A stretch of DNA of 60,000 nucleotides. Source: Takakia lepidozioides (lineage: Eukaryota; Streptophyta; Takakiopsida; Takakiales; Takakiaceae). Every line of letters starts with the position of its first letter. Position 1 is the first letter of the stretch. Below, one piece after another: positions 22,228-33,970 of this stretch. Location of the stretch: positions 5,334,001 to 5,394,000 of the forward strand of contig CM060734.1 of the NCBI GenBank assembly GCA_030704615.1, read 5' to 3'. The notes under the pieces were generated by a model. That model was not told the origin of the DNA, ran no database searches, and saw only the letters and a program-made list of their open reading frames with translations. The translations under genes and the position numbers were made by a program.

Positions 22228-22917
22228 CTCCAGGTGTCACCATGGCGCGCTCAATGGCTGGCCTAGCTGGCAGCTCCATCAACCTGGCAGCTGCAGCTTG
22301 CCATGGTGCCGCAGTGGGAGTCTTGACCCTCAAATCCGAGGATCCCTCCGGCACTACACCTCCCACTATCTCTGCAGAAGATGAAGTAACCTCCTCACTC
22401 TCACAGAGTGTAGCTGCCAGCCTGAACACCTCAGCTGGTCTTACCCCCGGCATTGCAATCATGGTAGCCAAGAACAATGGAGCCTGGCACACAGATGTGG
22501 CCGCTCGCAGTAGCACACTAGCTGTCGTAGCCTTGGAAACACTAGGTAGTGGTGCTGCCCGTGTAGCTCTCCCCAATGGCATAGTAACCTCCGCCTCGGT
22601 AACAGTCGGGCGAGAAAAGGTGCCATGGATGGCGTCGACACTGTCTCCGCCAATGTGAATGACTGAGGAAGCCTAGCTTGACGGCTTGCCTCCCCACGCT
22701 GTGGATCCAACTCCACCTCTGCACCTCGTGGCTCAGGAACTCGTGCTGCTCCTCGAGTCACGGCTTCAGCAGATTCCACCTGCACTAGTGGTAGTGTTGC
22801 TCCGCACATGAATCCTATGCCTCCCATATCTCCTCCCTCAGGAGTAGGAGGTGGACCATCCGGCCTTGGAGCCGGTACCACCTGAGCTGTAGCCATGGCA
22901 GCGAGCCTCTGCTCTAG
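22228..22917 (-). pseudogene. Gag-Pol linker region (copy 1)
   Basis: A Pro/Ala/Glu-rich region starts with MATAQVVPAPRPDGPPPTPE and includes RLPQSFTLAETVSTPSMAPF. The same linker is in copy 2 (MATTHVAPAPRPEV, RLPQSFTLAETVPTTPSMVP). No known domain. In-frame TAG at 22918-22920 separates it from the gag knuckles; the corresponding codon in copy 2 is CAG. At least one frameshift lies near 22600. Confidence 0.65.
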
Positions 22918-23380
22918 CTACTGAAGCTGGTTGGTCATGTCTTGGTCAACACCCTGACCTCCACGTCCTTGGCCATGTTGAGCTTGCCCTTGGCCTACAT
23001 CTCGTGCCTGGCCACCTCGTCCTCTCTGGGCTGCCCCACCTCGCCCCCGGCCACCATTGTTCCTTTGGAACTTGCCTGGGCGCAACTCGGGATGCAAACC
23101 ATAACACTGGGCCTCTCCATGCCCGTGCTTGCCACAATGCCCACACTGCAACTGTGCAGGCTGTGCATGTGCCGGCCCTTTGCCTCCCTCTGGGCAATCC
23201 TTCTTGACATGGGGTCCTCCACATGTCCAACACACCAACTCCGCCCGTTGTTGGCCTGCAAATGAAGGGAGAGACCCTTGCATCTGAGGTCATCTCTGTC
23301 CTTCCCTGAGCTTCACCTGAGCCCATTTGTTGCCTTGAGCACGTTGAGGTAGTGGTTGTACGCTCACTTGTGACCTCCCC
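22918..23380 (-). pseudogene. Gag zinc knuckles (copy 1), 5' truncated
   Basis: Two CCHC-type knuckles are visible: CWTCGGPHVKKDC (a short C-x2-C-x3-H-x4-C) and CGHCGKHGHGEAQC (the standard C-x2-C-x4-H-x4-C). A Gly/Arg-rich basic tail follows (RNNGGRGRGGAAQRGRGGQA), suited to nucleic acid binding. Sequence similar to copy 2 begins near 23380, which is where this element is truncated. Confidence 0.8.
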
Positions 23381-23390
23381 TGCCCACTTT

Positions 23391-23699
23391 TTTCTCATAA
23401 TAAACAATATCTCTTCCCGGAATATAAAACAACCTCAGGTGTCTCTATACTCCACATGCTCAAAACCTCTCAAGATGACATCAATCATACAAATACTGCC
23501 ACCCCCCATCCCACACCCTCTCCATCACCCTCCACTTCAAACTCAAAACTAAATCTATTATCATCTGCCCCATCTGTTCTAACTACATACCCCATCTCCC
23601 CTAGGCCCCTTTCCATATCACACACCCATGACCATCTGGCTCCCCCTACGCCCCCCTCCCCACTTCTAGTCAACCCAGATAACCTTGACCACACCACAA
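23391..23699 (+). other. Pro/Ser/Thr-rich open stretch of unknown origin
   Basis: A plus-strand open frame reads HTNTATPHPTPSPSPSTSNS and HDHLAPPTPPSPLLV. Its composition recalls N-terminal ORF1-type regions of retroelements, but I see no domain. It separates the truncated end of copy 1 from the 3' LTR of copy 2, and shares no target-site duplication with the other side of copy 2. Confidence 0.35.
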
Positions 23700-24047
23700 T
23701 GATACGGAAATGGTGAAAAGAGGAGAAACCACTCTATCACGTTATATAAGTCAAGCCAATGGCACCTTTGCTAAAGGACTCCACCATACAGACCTCACCC
23801 ACTCTCTATCTCAAGTACTAGAGCTATGGCGGTGAGAGAGGCCTCGGGAGGCTCGACTAGAAGAAGATGAGCCTGCCTACATCTCACGTGGAGATAACCT
23901 CCCCACGTCCCAAGTGAGGTTCGCCACCTCACTTGGCACATGGAACCAAATGAAGTCCCAATGCCAACAAAATACAAATATAAATGTATAATGTCCTAAT
24001 TAGTTAGAAATAACTATTTCTAACTAATCACAAACAAAACCATGACA
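23700..24047 (-). repeat. 3' LTR of copy 2
   Basis: On the minus strand it begins tgtcatggttttgtttgtg and ends ccatttccgtatca, so it has TG...CA termini. It pairs with 33623-33970 (same length). Upstream of it inside the element, a conserved purine-rich tract (agctaggggggcga, about 100 nt away) is shared with copy 1, but no polypurine tract directly abuts the LTR; the junction instead reads gacagc|tgtc. Confidence 0.9.
23741..23750 (-). promoter_or_regulatory. TATA-like box in the LTR
   Basis: The minus strand reads cttatataac about 40 bp before the LTR end. The same sequence occurs in the 5' LTR at about 33664-33673, where it would drive the element's transcription. The short distance to the LTR end implies a very short R-U5, so the assignment is tentative. 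Confidence 0.35.
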
Positions 24048-24391
24048 GCTGTCGTGCACCTAAGCATCGTGCCACAACATACATCGCTGTCCAACCACAC
24101 TTCCTAGCATATAGTCCTAGAAAGCCACGCCACAATCGCCCCCCTAGCTGGTGATTAGGTCCCTCTAACACCGGATAGCTTGCAAGTATCCACCCCAATA
24201 AGATCATCGTTTGGTCTTCAATCGCACAAGTCCCAACTCCTGAAGTCGATAGATCAAGAGGTCGGGTGCAAACGTAGCCCCATCGTTAGTCGCCTTCATG
24301 CAATCCATGATCTTCAGTTGAGTATCCATGGCATTGAAGCCCCACTAGCTAGACCTTGGATCACTTGTCCGCCTCACCATTGTCATGCCCA

Positions 24392-25853
<1,462 letters not shown>

Positions 25854-25862
25854 GCACGTTAT

Positions 25863-27400
25863 CTACATGACCAATCGCATGGGATTGACCTGAGTTCCCA
25901 TTGCTAGAATGCACAAAAAGGCCGATGCATGCCATCCTGGCACCATCTCCTCATCCGTCTCACCATGCCACCGAGCTCCAGTATCATCATGCTCGCTCGT
26001 GCATGGATTACGACTCAATCCATCTGCATCCCGATTGACAATACCGGCTCGATGCACCACCTGGAAGTCGTACTCTTGAAGCATAAGTGCCCACCGTGCA
26101 AGCTTCCCTGTAAGCTTGTCTGACTCCATCAACCACTTCAATGGTTGGTGATCCGTGACAAGGGTGAAGAGATTGCCATAGAGGTAGCATCTGAAATGTG
26201 CCACTGCCCATACCGCAGCTAGACACTCCCCTTCATAGGAACTATACTTCGCCTCGGCATCATTGTTCGAGCGGCTAGCATATGCCACTACGAACTCTCT
26301 TCCCTCATCATCCACCTGTGTAAGCACTGCTCCAATCCCCAGCATACTCCAATCCGTATGTAGCTGGAAAGGCCGCCCCCGAATAGGCCGCCTCAGAATA
26401 GGTGCAGAAGTCAATCGAGCCTTGAGTTCCTCAAAGGCTTCCTCCTGCTCCTCCTCCCACTGCCACTCCTGACCCACCTTGGTCAACTTGGTAAGAGCCT
26501 TTGCAATGCTGCTAAATCCCTTGACAAACGTCGATAGTAGTTTTGTCAATCCCATGAAAGCACGAACTCTGCTCACATCCATGGGGCGTGGAATGCATGC
26601 AATGGCCTCCACCTTTATCTGTTGAACAACCAATCCTCCAGGGTATATCATGTGGCCCAGATACTCAATCTGATTGTGGAAGAACTTGCACTTTCCGGGG
26701 TGCAGTTTCAACCCGTGCGCTCTCAAGCGCTCAAATACCACCTGAAGGTGTCTCTCAGGCTCCTCAACCGTAGCACTAAAGACAATGATACCATCAATGT
26801 AGCACCGGGCGAAGTCTAGCCCGCGAATCCTATCCATGACCCTCTGAAACTCTGCAGGAGCATTCTTCAACCCAAACGGTAAGAACCGCCATTGGTACAA
26901 ACAATCATTCCCATGTTGGTCAATCCCCCAGAATGTCGTCTTTTGCTTGTCAGCCTCTTTGATTGGCAACTGGTGGTAACCGGATCGCAAGTCCAATGTG
27001 CTAAACACCTTTGCATGCCCAATGGCATCAAAGATCTCCTCTGGAGTTGGCATGGCATATCTATCGGACTTAGTCTGACGGTTCACATGGCGATAGTCCC
27101 CACACATCCTTCTTTCTGTCCAATTGCCATAGATATCCTTCTTAGCTCACATCACCGTTGCCGAGGCATACTCCCCGCCTGACAACTCCACCAATCCAGC
27201 TTCGAACAACTCCATAGTCCGTGACTGGATCAATGACCTCTCCATGTCACTATACCGGTAGGGCCTTCGAAAGATTGGCGTGTCACTTGCCAAATCAATA
27301 CGAATCTCTTGACCCTTCAAACTCCCCAAATCCTTCAAACCGAAGGCAAAGCAATTTCTATAAGCCCTTAGAAATTGCTGGATCCTCCGTCTCTCTCCTC
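25863..27400 (-). pseudogene. RT and RNase H (copy 2), catalytic YIDD changed to YIDG
   Basis: One frame, broken by a TGA near 27148, runs from the RT N terminus (GQEIRIDLASDTPIFRRPYR) through CGDYRHVNRQTKSDRYAMPT, VFSTLDLRSGYHQLPIKEAD (motif A with Asp), FLPFGLKNAPAEFQRVMDRI (motif B) and ARCYIDGIIVFSATVEEPER (motif C). Motif C should be Y-x-D-D; the second Asp is Gly, which should abolish polymerisation. RNase H follows with HTDWSMLGIGAVLTQVDDEG, YEGECLAAVWAVAHFR and LVTDHQPLKWLMESDKLTGK. The region belongs to Ty3/gypsy. Confidence 0.9.
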
Positions 27401-27550
27401 CGGTGACTGTAGGTCCAACATCTGGTTCCCAATTGTCCTCGGTGACTGCAACCTTGGGTACACCAGGCTTGGAGGTAGGAGACGAATCCTTTGGTTGCTA
27501 GATAGCAACCTCTTGGGCCTTGTCCGCCCAATCTGACTGTGGCGTAGCCT

Positions 27551-29032
27551 TCACTTGCTCCGCCATAGCCACCTTTGGAGAACATCCTCTGAGCAAGAAA
27601 CATTCTCAACCTCTTCAAAAACCTTGGTCACCTTGGCCTCCAACTGATCCTCAGTCCATGGCTCTCCCCACTCCTCATACTGCTGCTTGAGAGATCCAAT
27701 GACTCTCTCTTTGTGCATATCATCCCACATCTGCCATGGGTGTTTGCAACCCACGATCATATGCTCACCCCCACTCACTGCCTCAACTGTCCCGGTTGGC
27801 AGGGATGATGCACTATCCAATGGGAGTGCAGAAGTAGCCATCAATGCTTGCAATCTCCGTTGCTCAGCCATGCACAAGCCAATGACCCATGTCAAGCAAT
27901 TTAGATCCATTGCTTGACCCAACACTTGGCGGCGTGATGCCTCTGACAGAGCTGGCACCTCTGTAGTGCCGGTGGCAAATCCCATTGCCCACTCTCGCTC
28001 ATCCGCATTGGGCTCCACCAATTGTTGTAGCACACTATCCCAAATCAACCTAGGACCATTGTGTCGAAAAGCATGAGACGAGGGAAAGCTCATGAGCGTA
28101 GGCAAGGCCGCACGTGGCTGCCCCACTCGATTGACCACTGTTAGAGGTGGACGGTCATCATGTCGTACCCTTTGTGGTTGCCTTCCTTGGTCCAAAATGC
28201 TTTCAACCATGAGATTGGGTGACCGTTGAATGGAATCATATGCTCTCTTGATCAGCTCTGGTGGTGCAAGATTGGTCCACCACAATCGAGGTCGATGCGC
28301 GCCTGATCCCACCGCTGCTGCATCCAATAGCACCGCCGATCCAATCCAAGACTGCACCTGATGCACACTGGCCATAACCCTCGCCCGAGAATCCCCCATA
28401 AGAGGAACATTCTCCAAGATATAGCCTAGAGGTTGCACTTGTCTCGTCTGCAAGTCCCGCAACAGTCGCAACATCTCCCAAAACAAATGTGATCGTGCAT
28501 CATGCAAGTCATTTCCATGACTTGCGGGAGAGTGTCCTTGGCAAGGCCATCCCGCTATCACCAAGTCAATTGCACCATGCCGGCCCAAATCATCCGCCCC
28601 CAGCAAGGTAATGTCTGCTGGCAAGGCCTTTTGGTACCCTTGAATTGCTGAGAGAGACAACAACTCAGGATACCGGTGTGTGAGCAAGGCGATGTGGTGC
28701 ATATAAATACGTTGAGCTATCTCATCCTTCTCCACATACAAGTACTTGCGTACTTTAATCCCTGCTTGCAACATTCCTGCAAGCCCAGTTTTCATGCCTC
28801 CAAACAGGTCTAGCAAACAAATTCCTGAGTCAGGTTGTTGCCAGGTAATGGGCACCGTGTCCAAAGGAGCTAACTCAGGAGGTCCAGGTGATGTCACTGA
28901 ACTCCCCTCACTCATCAATGGAAAGGCCTCCTGCCATGCTTGGTGCAGACACTCGCCTGCTACTCGATGCAAATTCCCAACCGTACCCCAAAGTAGAATA
29001 TGCACAGGCACATGAGGAAGCAAATCAGCCAA
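27551..29032 (-). CDS. C5-cytosine DNA methyltransferase encoded in a gypsy element
   Basis: An open frame of 493 codons with the conserved C5-methyltransferase motifs in order: motif I LLDLFGGMKTGL (residues 73-84, SAM binding); YLYVEKDEIAQ (97-107); motif IV IDLVIAGWPCQGHS with catalytic Cys about 164; motif VI YILENVP (204-210); motif VIII GAHRPRLWWTNL (244-255); a target-recognition segment; and motif X RRQVLGQAMDLNCLTWVIG (367-385). The AHRPR-x-WW form resembles DNMT3-like enzymes, while PCQ resembles DNMT1 or bacterial enzymes. It would transfer a methyl group from SAM to cytosine. It lies where protease-RT would join, in the polyprotein; the listed start is simply the first ATG of the open frame. 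The domain looks intact, but flanking frames differ, so expression is doubtful. Confidence 0.92.
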   Translation of the reverse strand: MADLLPHVPVHILLWGTVGNLHRVAGECLHQAWQEAFPLMSEGSSVTSPGPPELAPLDTVPITWQQPDSGICLLDLFGGMKTGLAGMLQAGIKVRKYLYVEKDEIAQRIYMHHIALLTHRYPELLSLSAIQGYQKALPADITLLGADDLGRHGAIDLVIAGWPCQGHSPASHGNDLHDARSHLFWEMLRLLRDLQTRQVQPLGYILENVPLMGDSRARVMASVHQVQSWIGSAVLLDAAAVGSGAHRPRLWWTNLAPPELIKRAYDSIQRSPNLMVESILDQGRQPQRVRHDDRPPLTVVNRVGQPRAALPTLMSFPSSHAFRHNGPRLIWDSVLQQLVEPNADEREWAMGFATGTTEVPALSEASRRQVLGQAMDLNCLTWVIGLCMAEQRRLQALMATSALPLDSASSLPTGTVEAVSGGEHMIVGCKHPWQMWDDMHKERVIGSLKQQYEEWGEPWTEDQLEAKVTKVFEEVENVSCSEDVLQRWLWRSK

Positions 29033-29493
29033 TTGTCTGTCCTCATTAGGTGATGGCCTATCATCTGCATGGCTATTGCCCTGGCTGCACCTTGCTTTGC
29101 AGCACCACCCACTGGCATTTCCCGAGCCACACCAACTCTCCCCACTGGCACTCGTGGTTCTACCTCTAACACACTTGGGCGAGCGGGTACCATCGATGGC
29201 GTAGTTGGCACTGTCTCAGCCAATGTGAAAGACTGTGGAAGCCTTATCTGTCGATTTGCTTCCCCTCTTTGTGGATCAAAATCCACATCTGCTCCTCTTG
29301 GCTCAAGAGCACGGGCTGTTGCTTGAGTGACAGCAGATGCAGAGTCCACATGCAATGGTCCTGCAAGTGCGGCTCCACACATGAAGCCCATACCAATCTG
29401 GTCTTCCCTAGGCATAGGAGGTTGTGCAGGTGGGGCTTGAACCTCAGGCCTTGGAGCTGGTGCAACATGCGTAGTGGCCATGGTAGTAAGACG
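28960..29493 (-). pseudogene. Gag-Pol linker (copy 2); protease deleted
   Basis: The frame starts after a TGA at 29494-29496 with MATTHVAPAPRPEVQAPP and reads RLPQSFTLAETVPTTPSMVP, matching copy 1. It then passes abruptly, near 29050, into sequence whose other frame is the methyltransferase N terminus (LLPHVPVHILLWGTVGNLHR). The roughly 1 kb of protease-containing sequence present in copy 1 (21531-22600) is missing, so copy 2 could not process its own polyprotein. Confidence 0.7.
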
Positions 29494-30913
29494 TCACTCT
29501 AGCTGGGCAAGCTTATCCACCATGTCTTGGTCATGACCTTGATCTTGACCTTGTGCTCCCTGGTTTTGATTATGACCTCCACCGCAACCTCTGCCTCCTC
29601 TACCTCTCTGGACCACATTGCCTCGTCCTCGGCCACCATTGTTCCTTTGGAACTGGCCTGGCCGTAGCTCAGGATGCAAGTCATAACAATGGGCCTCCTC
29701 ATGCCCATACTTGCCACAATGCCCGCACTGTAGTTGTGTAGGCTGTGCCTGTGCCGGCCCTTTGCCTCTCTCTCTCCGGGCAATCTCTCTTAACATGGGG
29801 TCCTCCACAATCCCAACATGTCACACCCAACTGTTGTTGGCCTGAGAATGAAGGAAATGACCTCTGCAATTGAGATCATCTTTGTCCTTCCCTGGGCTTC
29901 ACCTAAGCCCCCTGGTTGCCTTGAGCACGTTGGGGTAGTGGTTGTTGTTGGCTAGGAGCCCCACTTCATTGTGTCTCCTTACCAAACCCCACCATGACTA
30001 CTCACTCCTCCACCATATTGAGCTCTATCCGCTCTGCCAGCAAAAACACGTTTGCTAAGGTGGGTTGGTCTACTTGTAGGAGAGTTGCATCCCGCACCCT
30101 TCTCCTCAGCTCCTTGTCCAATACCCCATACCAGAATTGGACTGCTTGAGCTTCCGTAACTCATTGGGTCACATTTATCAATCGCCTCATGCGTGTGTAA
30201 GCCTCCCTCAAACTCTCAGTAGGCCTCCGCTGGAACTCTTGCAAGTTCCACAACTTCTCTGTCCTTATTCCCTGGTAGTTTCTCCTCAACTCCTCGAAGA
30301 ACTCCACAACTGGGTTAAAGGCAGGCATGGGTGCTGGTGCTGCAGCAGGAGCTTGAGTGGATTTCCCAGCTTCATCTTTACTTGTCCCACTACTAGTGCT
30401 TGCAGTTGGGGATGTTGGTGTAGCTGCTGGTGTCGCCGTTGCTCTTGTGCCTCTAGTGATGGAGATATAGTCAGGTGACCAATATTGTCGCCACTCCTCA
30501 ATCTCCACCTCATTTCCCCGCCTAAACTCATGGTAGTCATCCATAGGCGGCCCCTCAAGGTGCTGAAACAGCCCCTTCCACGCCATAAAAGACGTAAACA
30601 GTTGTGGATTGCGCATTTGCTGCAAATCACACCAACTATCAAACTCCTATATGAAATCATTAAGCTTGATGGTGTCCACAGCTCCCGAGTACCGACATGG
30701 CTCTTTGGTAGCTCCATACATTTCCTCCATCGTATCCCACAACAATGGCACGGAAATGGCTTGTACCCTCGGCGAGAATCCTCCTAATTCTGAGTCTGAA
30801 CCTTCCTCAAAAGACACTGAAGGTGAAGGTGGCCTAAACCGCACACCTCGTCTTGTATACCCACTAGTATCGCTGGTGCTCGTACCGGCACTCTCCTCAG
30901 CAACTGGTGGCAC
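29494..30913 (-). pseudogene. Gag of copy 2
   Basis: Starting at ATG 30911-30913, the frame reads an acidic/Ser-rich N terminus, then WDTMEEMYGATKEPCRYSGA, FDSWCDLQQMRNPQLFTSFM, YWSPDYISITRGTRATATPA, and a retrotransposon-gag-type helical domain (FNPVVEFFEELRRNYQGIRT, LQEFQRRPTESLREAYTRMR). It ends with two knuckles, CWDCGGPHVKRDC and CGHCGKYGHEEAHC, and an RG-rich tail. Stops: TAG at 30647-30649, a TGA after NVTQ (about 30161) and TGA at 30002-30004. Compared with the third copy (39837-40653), the first and last fit CAG to TAG and CGA to TGA. Frameshifts lie near 29800. Confidence 0.85.
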
Positions 30914-31639
30914 CTCCGTGATGAAAACTCACACTCAAACCGGCTATCAACTTGTCTCTAATCCCCCTTTCCACAAGGTACCGGGTAGTGAACCTGTTGC
31001 GGCTTATGGTTTGGAATACTAGGTTCGTATTCTAAACCTGCACTTGCACCTGCATCCACCACAGGCACTCCTATGGTCTGCTGATCATCAACCCAGCCTC
31101 ACCATAAGAGAAACAATGATGCTCTGCTGGTCATCACCCCAACCTCACCACCGACAGCACGCTCTAGGATTGGCCGGCCACAATATTTCCGGCACAACCA
31201 CCTATAAAAGCAAGCGCCCAAACTCAAACAACAATGACTCCCACAGCTTAAATCAATCGATCTCCTTGCGGCTTCAATAAACCTGCAAGATGGCCAAGTC
31301 TCCAAACTAGCTCTGCCTCCGCTTACGGAAATTTTTTGGCCTACAAGAATGATGGAAGACTATAGAGAAGGGAAGCTAAAGCAATCTCTAAGCCCAGAAT
31401 GCTCTCATCCCATTACTCCCCCTATCTTCACACTCACTCTTGCTCAAGCAATAGATAAGACTATCCTTAAATAACCTCTCAAATAACTCTCAAGAGCCCT
31501 CAAATTATTGCCATGAACTTCTGAAATCTGCCCTCAATCAGCCCCTAACATAGACCCACCGAGGTTCAAGAAGTTCGCAAACTTGGACTCTAAACAGTCC
31601 ACCAAAAGACCCTAGGTGCCCGCCAATTTGTGGCCTCCA

Positions 31640-32235
31640 AGGTCTTCAACCAGCCCTCACAATGGCTCCACAAGCCTGCCAAGTATTGGCCTCCAATGAC
31701 CACCAACAGTCCTCCAACAACCCTTAAAGAAGCTCCTCAAATCTGCCGAGTATTGGCCTCCAATGACCTCCAACAGTCCTCCAACAGCCCTTAAGAAGCT
31801 CCTCAAATCTCCGAGTATTTGCCTCCAAGGACCTCCAACAGTCCTCCTACAACCCTTAAGAAGCTCCTCAAATCTGCCAAGTATTGGCCTCCAAGGACCT
31901 CCAATAGTCCCCCAAAGAGCTCTTAGAAACCTCCATAAGCCTGCCCAATATGGGCCTCCAAGGACCCCCAATCATCCTCCATCCAGCCCTCACAAGGCTC
32001 CACAGGCCTGCCAAACATTGGCCTCAAGGACCCCAAATAATCCTTCAAACAGCCCCAAGCAGGCTCCACAAGCCTGCAAGATATTGGCTTCAATATACCC
32101 CAAATAGTCCTCAAAGCAGGCCCCAATACCTGTAAGATATTGGCCTCAATAGACCCCAAATAGTCCTCAAAGCAGGCCCCAATCCCTGCAAGATATTGGC
32201 CTCAATAGACCCCAAATAGTCCTCAAAGCAGGCCC
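31640..32235. repeat. ~60-bp tandem repeat array in the copy 2 leader
   Basis: About ten degenerate copies of a unit of roughly 60 bp contain (g)ccaagtattggcctccaa and (c)ctccaacagtcctccaaca. The last three units (32090-32235) are a more uniform subset with ccccaaatagtcctcaaagc. The array lies in the untranslated leader between the 5' LTR and gag. Confidence 0.8.
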
Positions 32236-32259
32236 CATAACGCTCCAAAAATATCCATA

Positions 32260-32760
32260 GTCAGTCGATTTTTCATCCGTCACTGACCAAAATTCATCCA
32301 AAACCGCGATTTCTCATCCGCAGGTCCGATACTTCATCCACCACGATAGTTCATCCGTCGGTGCGATATTTCATCCGCTGGCACAGTTTCATCCGTTGCC
32401 GCGATTTTTCATCCGATGGCACGATAGTTCATCCGCTCACGCAGTTTCATCCGTCGAAGTGATTTTTCATCCGATAGCGCGATAGTTCATCCGCTGATGA
32501 GATTTCATCCACTGACGCAGTTTCATCCGTCCCCGTAATTTTTCATCCGATAGCGTGATAGTTCATCTGCTGACTTGATTTCATCCGCTGGCACAGTTTC
32601 ATCCGTTGCCGTGATTTTTCATCTGATAGCGTGATAGTTCATCCGATGCCGAGATTTCATCCGTTGGCGCAGTTTCATCCATTGCAACCGATTCTCATCC
32701 AAGAGTGCCAATTTTCATCCACTGGCTCAATAGTTCATCCGAAGGGACAATGGTGGTGCT
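32260..32760. repeat. tttcatccg tandem array in the copy 2 leader
   Basis: A short core, ttcatccg, recurs about every 17-22 bp in variants such as gatttttcatccgatagcg, agttcatccgctga and cagtttcatccgt. These group into a higher-order unit of about 80 bp. It adjoins the ~60-bp array and the 32775-32880 array, so three unrelated minisatellites stand side by side. Confidence 0.8.
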
Positions 32761-32774
32761 CCCAACTCTGGGGC

Positions 32775-32880
32775 AATGTTCCCACGAGTTCCCAAGGAGT
32801 TCCCAAGCGTTCTCATGCGTTCCCTCGAATTCCCAAGGAGTTCACACGCGTTCCGAAGCGTTCCCACGCGTTCCCAAACT
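32775..32880. repeat. gcgttcccaa short tandem array
   Basis: A ten- to twelve-base motif (gagttcccaag, gcgttcccacg) recurs about nine times with small changes. It is the third tandem array of the copy 2 leader. Confidence 0.75.
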
Positions 32881-33622
32881 AGGGTTTTCGCCGCTTTGCC
32901 TCTGCGATTGCTGCAACGAGCTATGGCTTCTATGGAGCAACCAGAGGTGTTGTTCTTGGTTTCTTGAGCATCAATAGACCACCAAGAGTGCCTCTAACTC
33001 CCTGAGCAAGCTATTTGCCACATAACAAACTCTCTTTCTCTATAGAACTTATTGAAATAAGCATAGAACAAGCTATTGAGCTTTCTATGGCATACCCTCT
33101 TCTAGCCATCACATGCACTCATAGTGCTTCTTTCCATGGCCATAGTGCACCTCTTAGAGCTCCTAATCCAGCACTGCACTTGCCACTTCCATAGACATGC
33201 TCTTCCCAAGCTTGGGATTGAAACCCCAACTCAAAGCATGCTCTACAAATACACTATTCTGCCCCAAAGAGAAATCAGATGTCTACCTCCACTCATAGCT
33301 CTCCTAAGCTTGAAGTTGAAGACTCCCACAAGCTGAAACCATGCTCCACACATGCACCGCTTGCTCCCTTAACACCTGAGCTCTTCTTGAACTCCTCAAA
33401 CCCTGCAACACTTGCAGAACAAGAGTTTTTTCACAAGCTCTCAAACTTTTCAATGGGCTCTCCTTGAAGACCTCTTCTTGTACATAAACACCACAAGACT
33501 TTCCTCTTGCAAACCCTGCAACACCTTGTAACTTAAGAGCTATTTACCAAGCTCTCTTCCACACACAAGTGATAACTATGCTAACACCTTGCACTCATAG
33601 ATGTAAGCAGGTCTTCTTCTAG
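32881..33622. other. Leader between 5' LTR and repeat arrays; no gene
   Basis: Pyrimidine-rich DNA with short frames only. Sequence next to the 5' LTR (minus strand ctagaagaagacctgc) does not match the usual initiator-Met primer-binding site, and I could not assign another tRNA. Confidence 0.5.
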
Positions 33623-33970
33623 TGATACGGAAATGGTGAAAAGAGGAGAAACCACTCTATCACGTTATATAAGTCAAGCCAATGGCACCTTTGCTAAAGG
33701 TCTCCACCATACGGACCTCACCCACTCTCCATTTCAAGTACTAGAGCTATGGCGGCGAGAGAGGCCTCGGGAGGCTCGACTAGAAGAAGACGAGCCTGCC
33801 TACGTCTCACGTGGAGATAACCTCCCCTCGTCCCAAGTGAGGTTCGTCACCTCACTTGGCACATGGAACCAAATGAAGTTCCAATGCCAACAAAATACAA
33901 ATATAAATGTATAATGTCCTAATTAGTTAGAAATAACTATTTCTAACTAATCACAAACAAAACCATGACA
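33623..33970 (-). repeat. 5' LTR of copy 2
   Basis: Same length as 23700-24047, with TG...CA ends on the minus strand. By eye about ten substitutions separate the two (roughly 97% identity), eight of them C/T or A/G transitions. It abuts a LINE RNase H fragment. Confidence 0.9.

Larger units (their letters stand above)
16756..23390 (-). mobile_element. Ty3/gypsy methyltransferase-PHD element, copy 1 (degenerate, 5' truncated)
   Basis: This is a minus-strand Ty3/gypsy element with a 3' LTR (16756-16993) and, in transcription order, gag zinc knuckles (23380-22918), a linker, protease, a methyltransferase remnant, RT/RNase H, integrase and a PHD finger. The 5' part of gag, the leader and the 5' LTR are missing, with the break near 23380. 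It shares the domain order and much sequence with copy 2, but its LTR is a different, related sequence. Many frameshifts and stops make it inactive. It keeps the protease that copy 2 has lost, so the two together reveal the ancestral layout. Confidence 0.85.

Noticed and set aside
22128-22658. 176-codon plus-strand ORF opposite the protease and linker
   Set aside because: It is antisense to a region with clear protease and linker homology shared with copy 2; it has no domain of its own.
32495-32520. Hammerhead ribozyme core suggested by ctgatgag
   Set aside because: The match falls in the ttcatccg tandem array by chance; no GAAA strand and no flanking stems are present.
33600-33625. Initiator-Met primer-binding site next to the 5' LTR
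   Set aside because: The adjacent minus-strand sequence (ctagaagaagacc) does not match the expected TGGTATCAGAGC, and no other tRNA 3' end was recognised with confidence.
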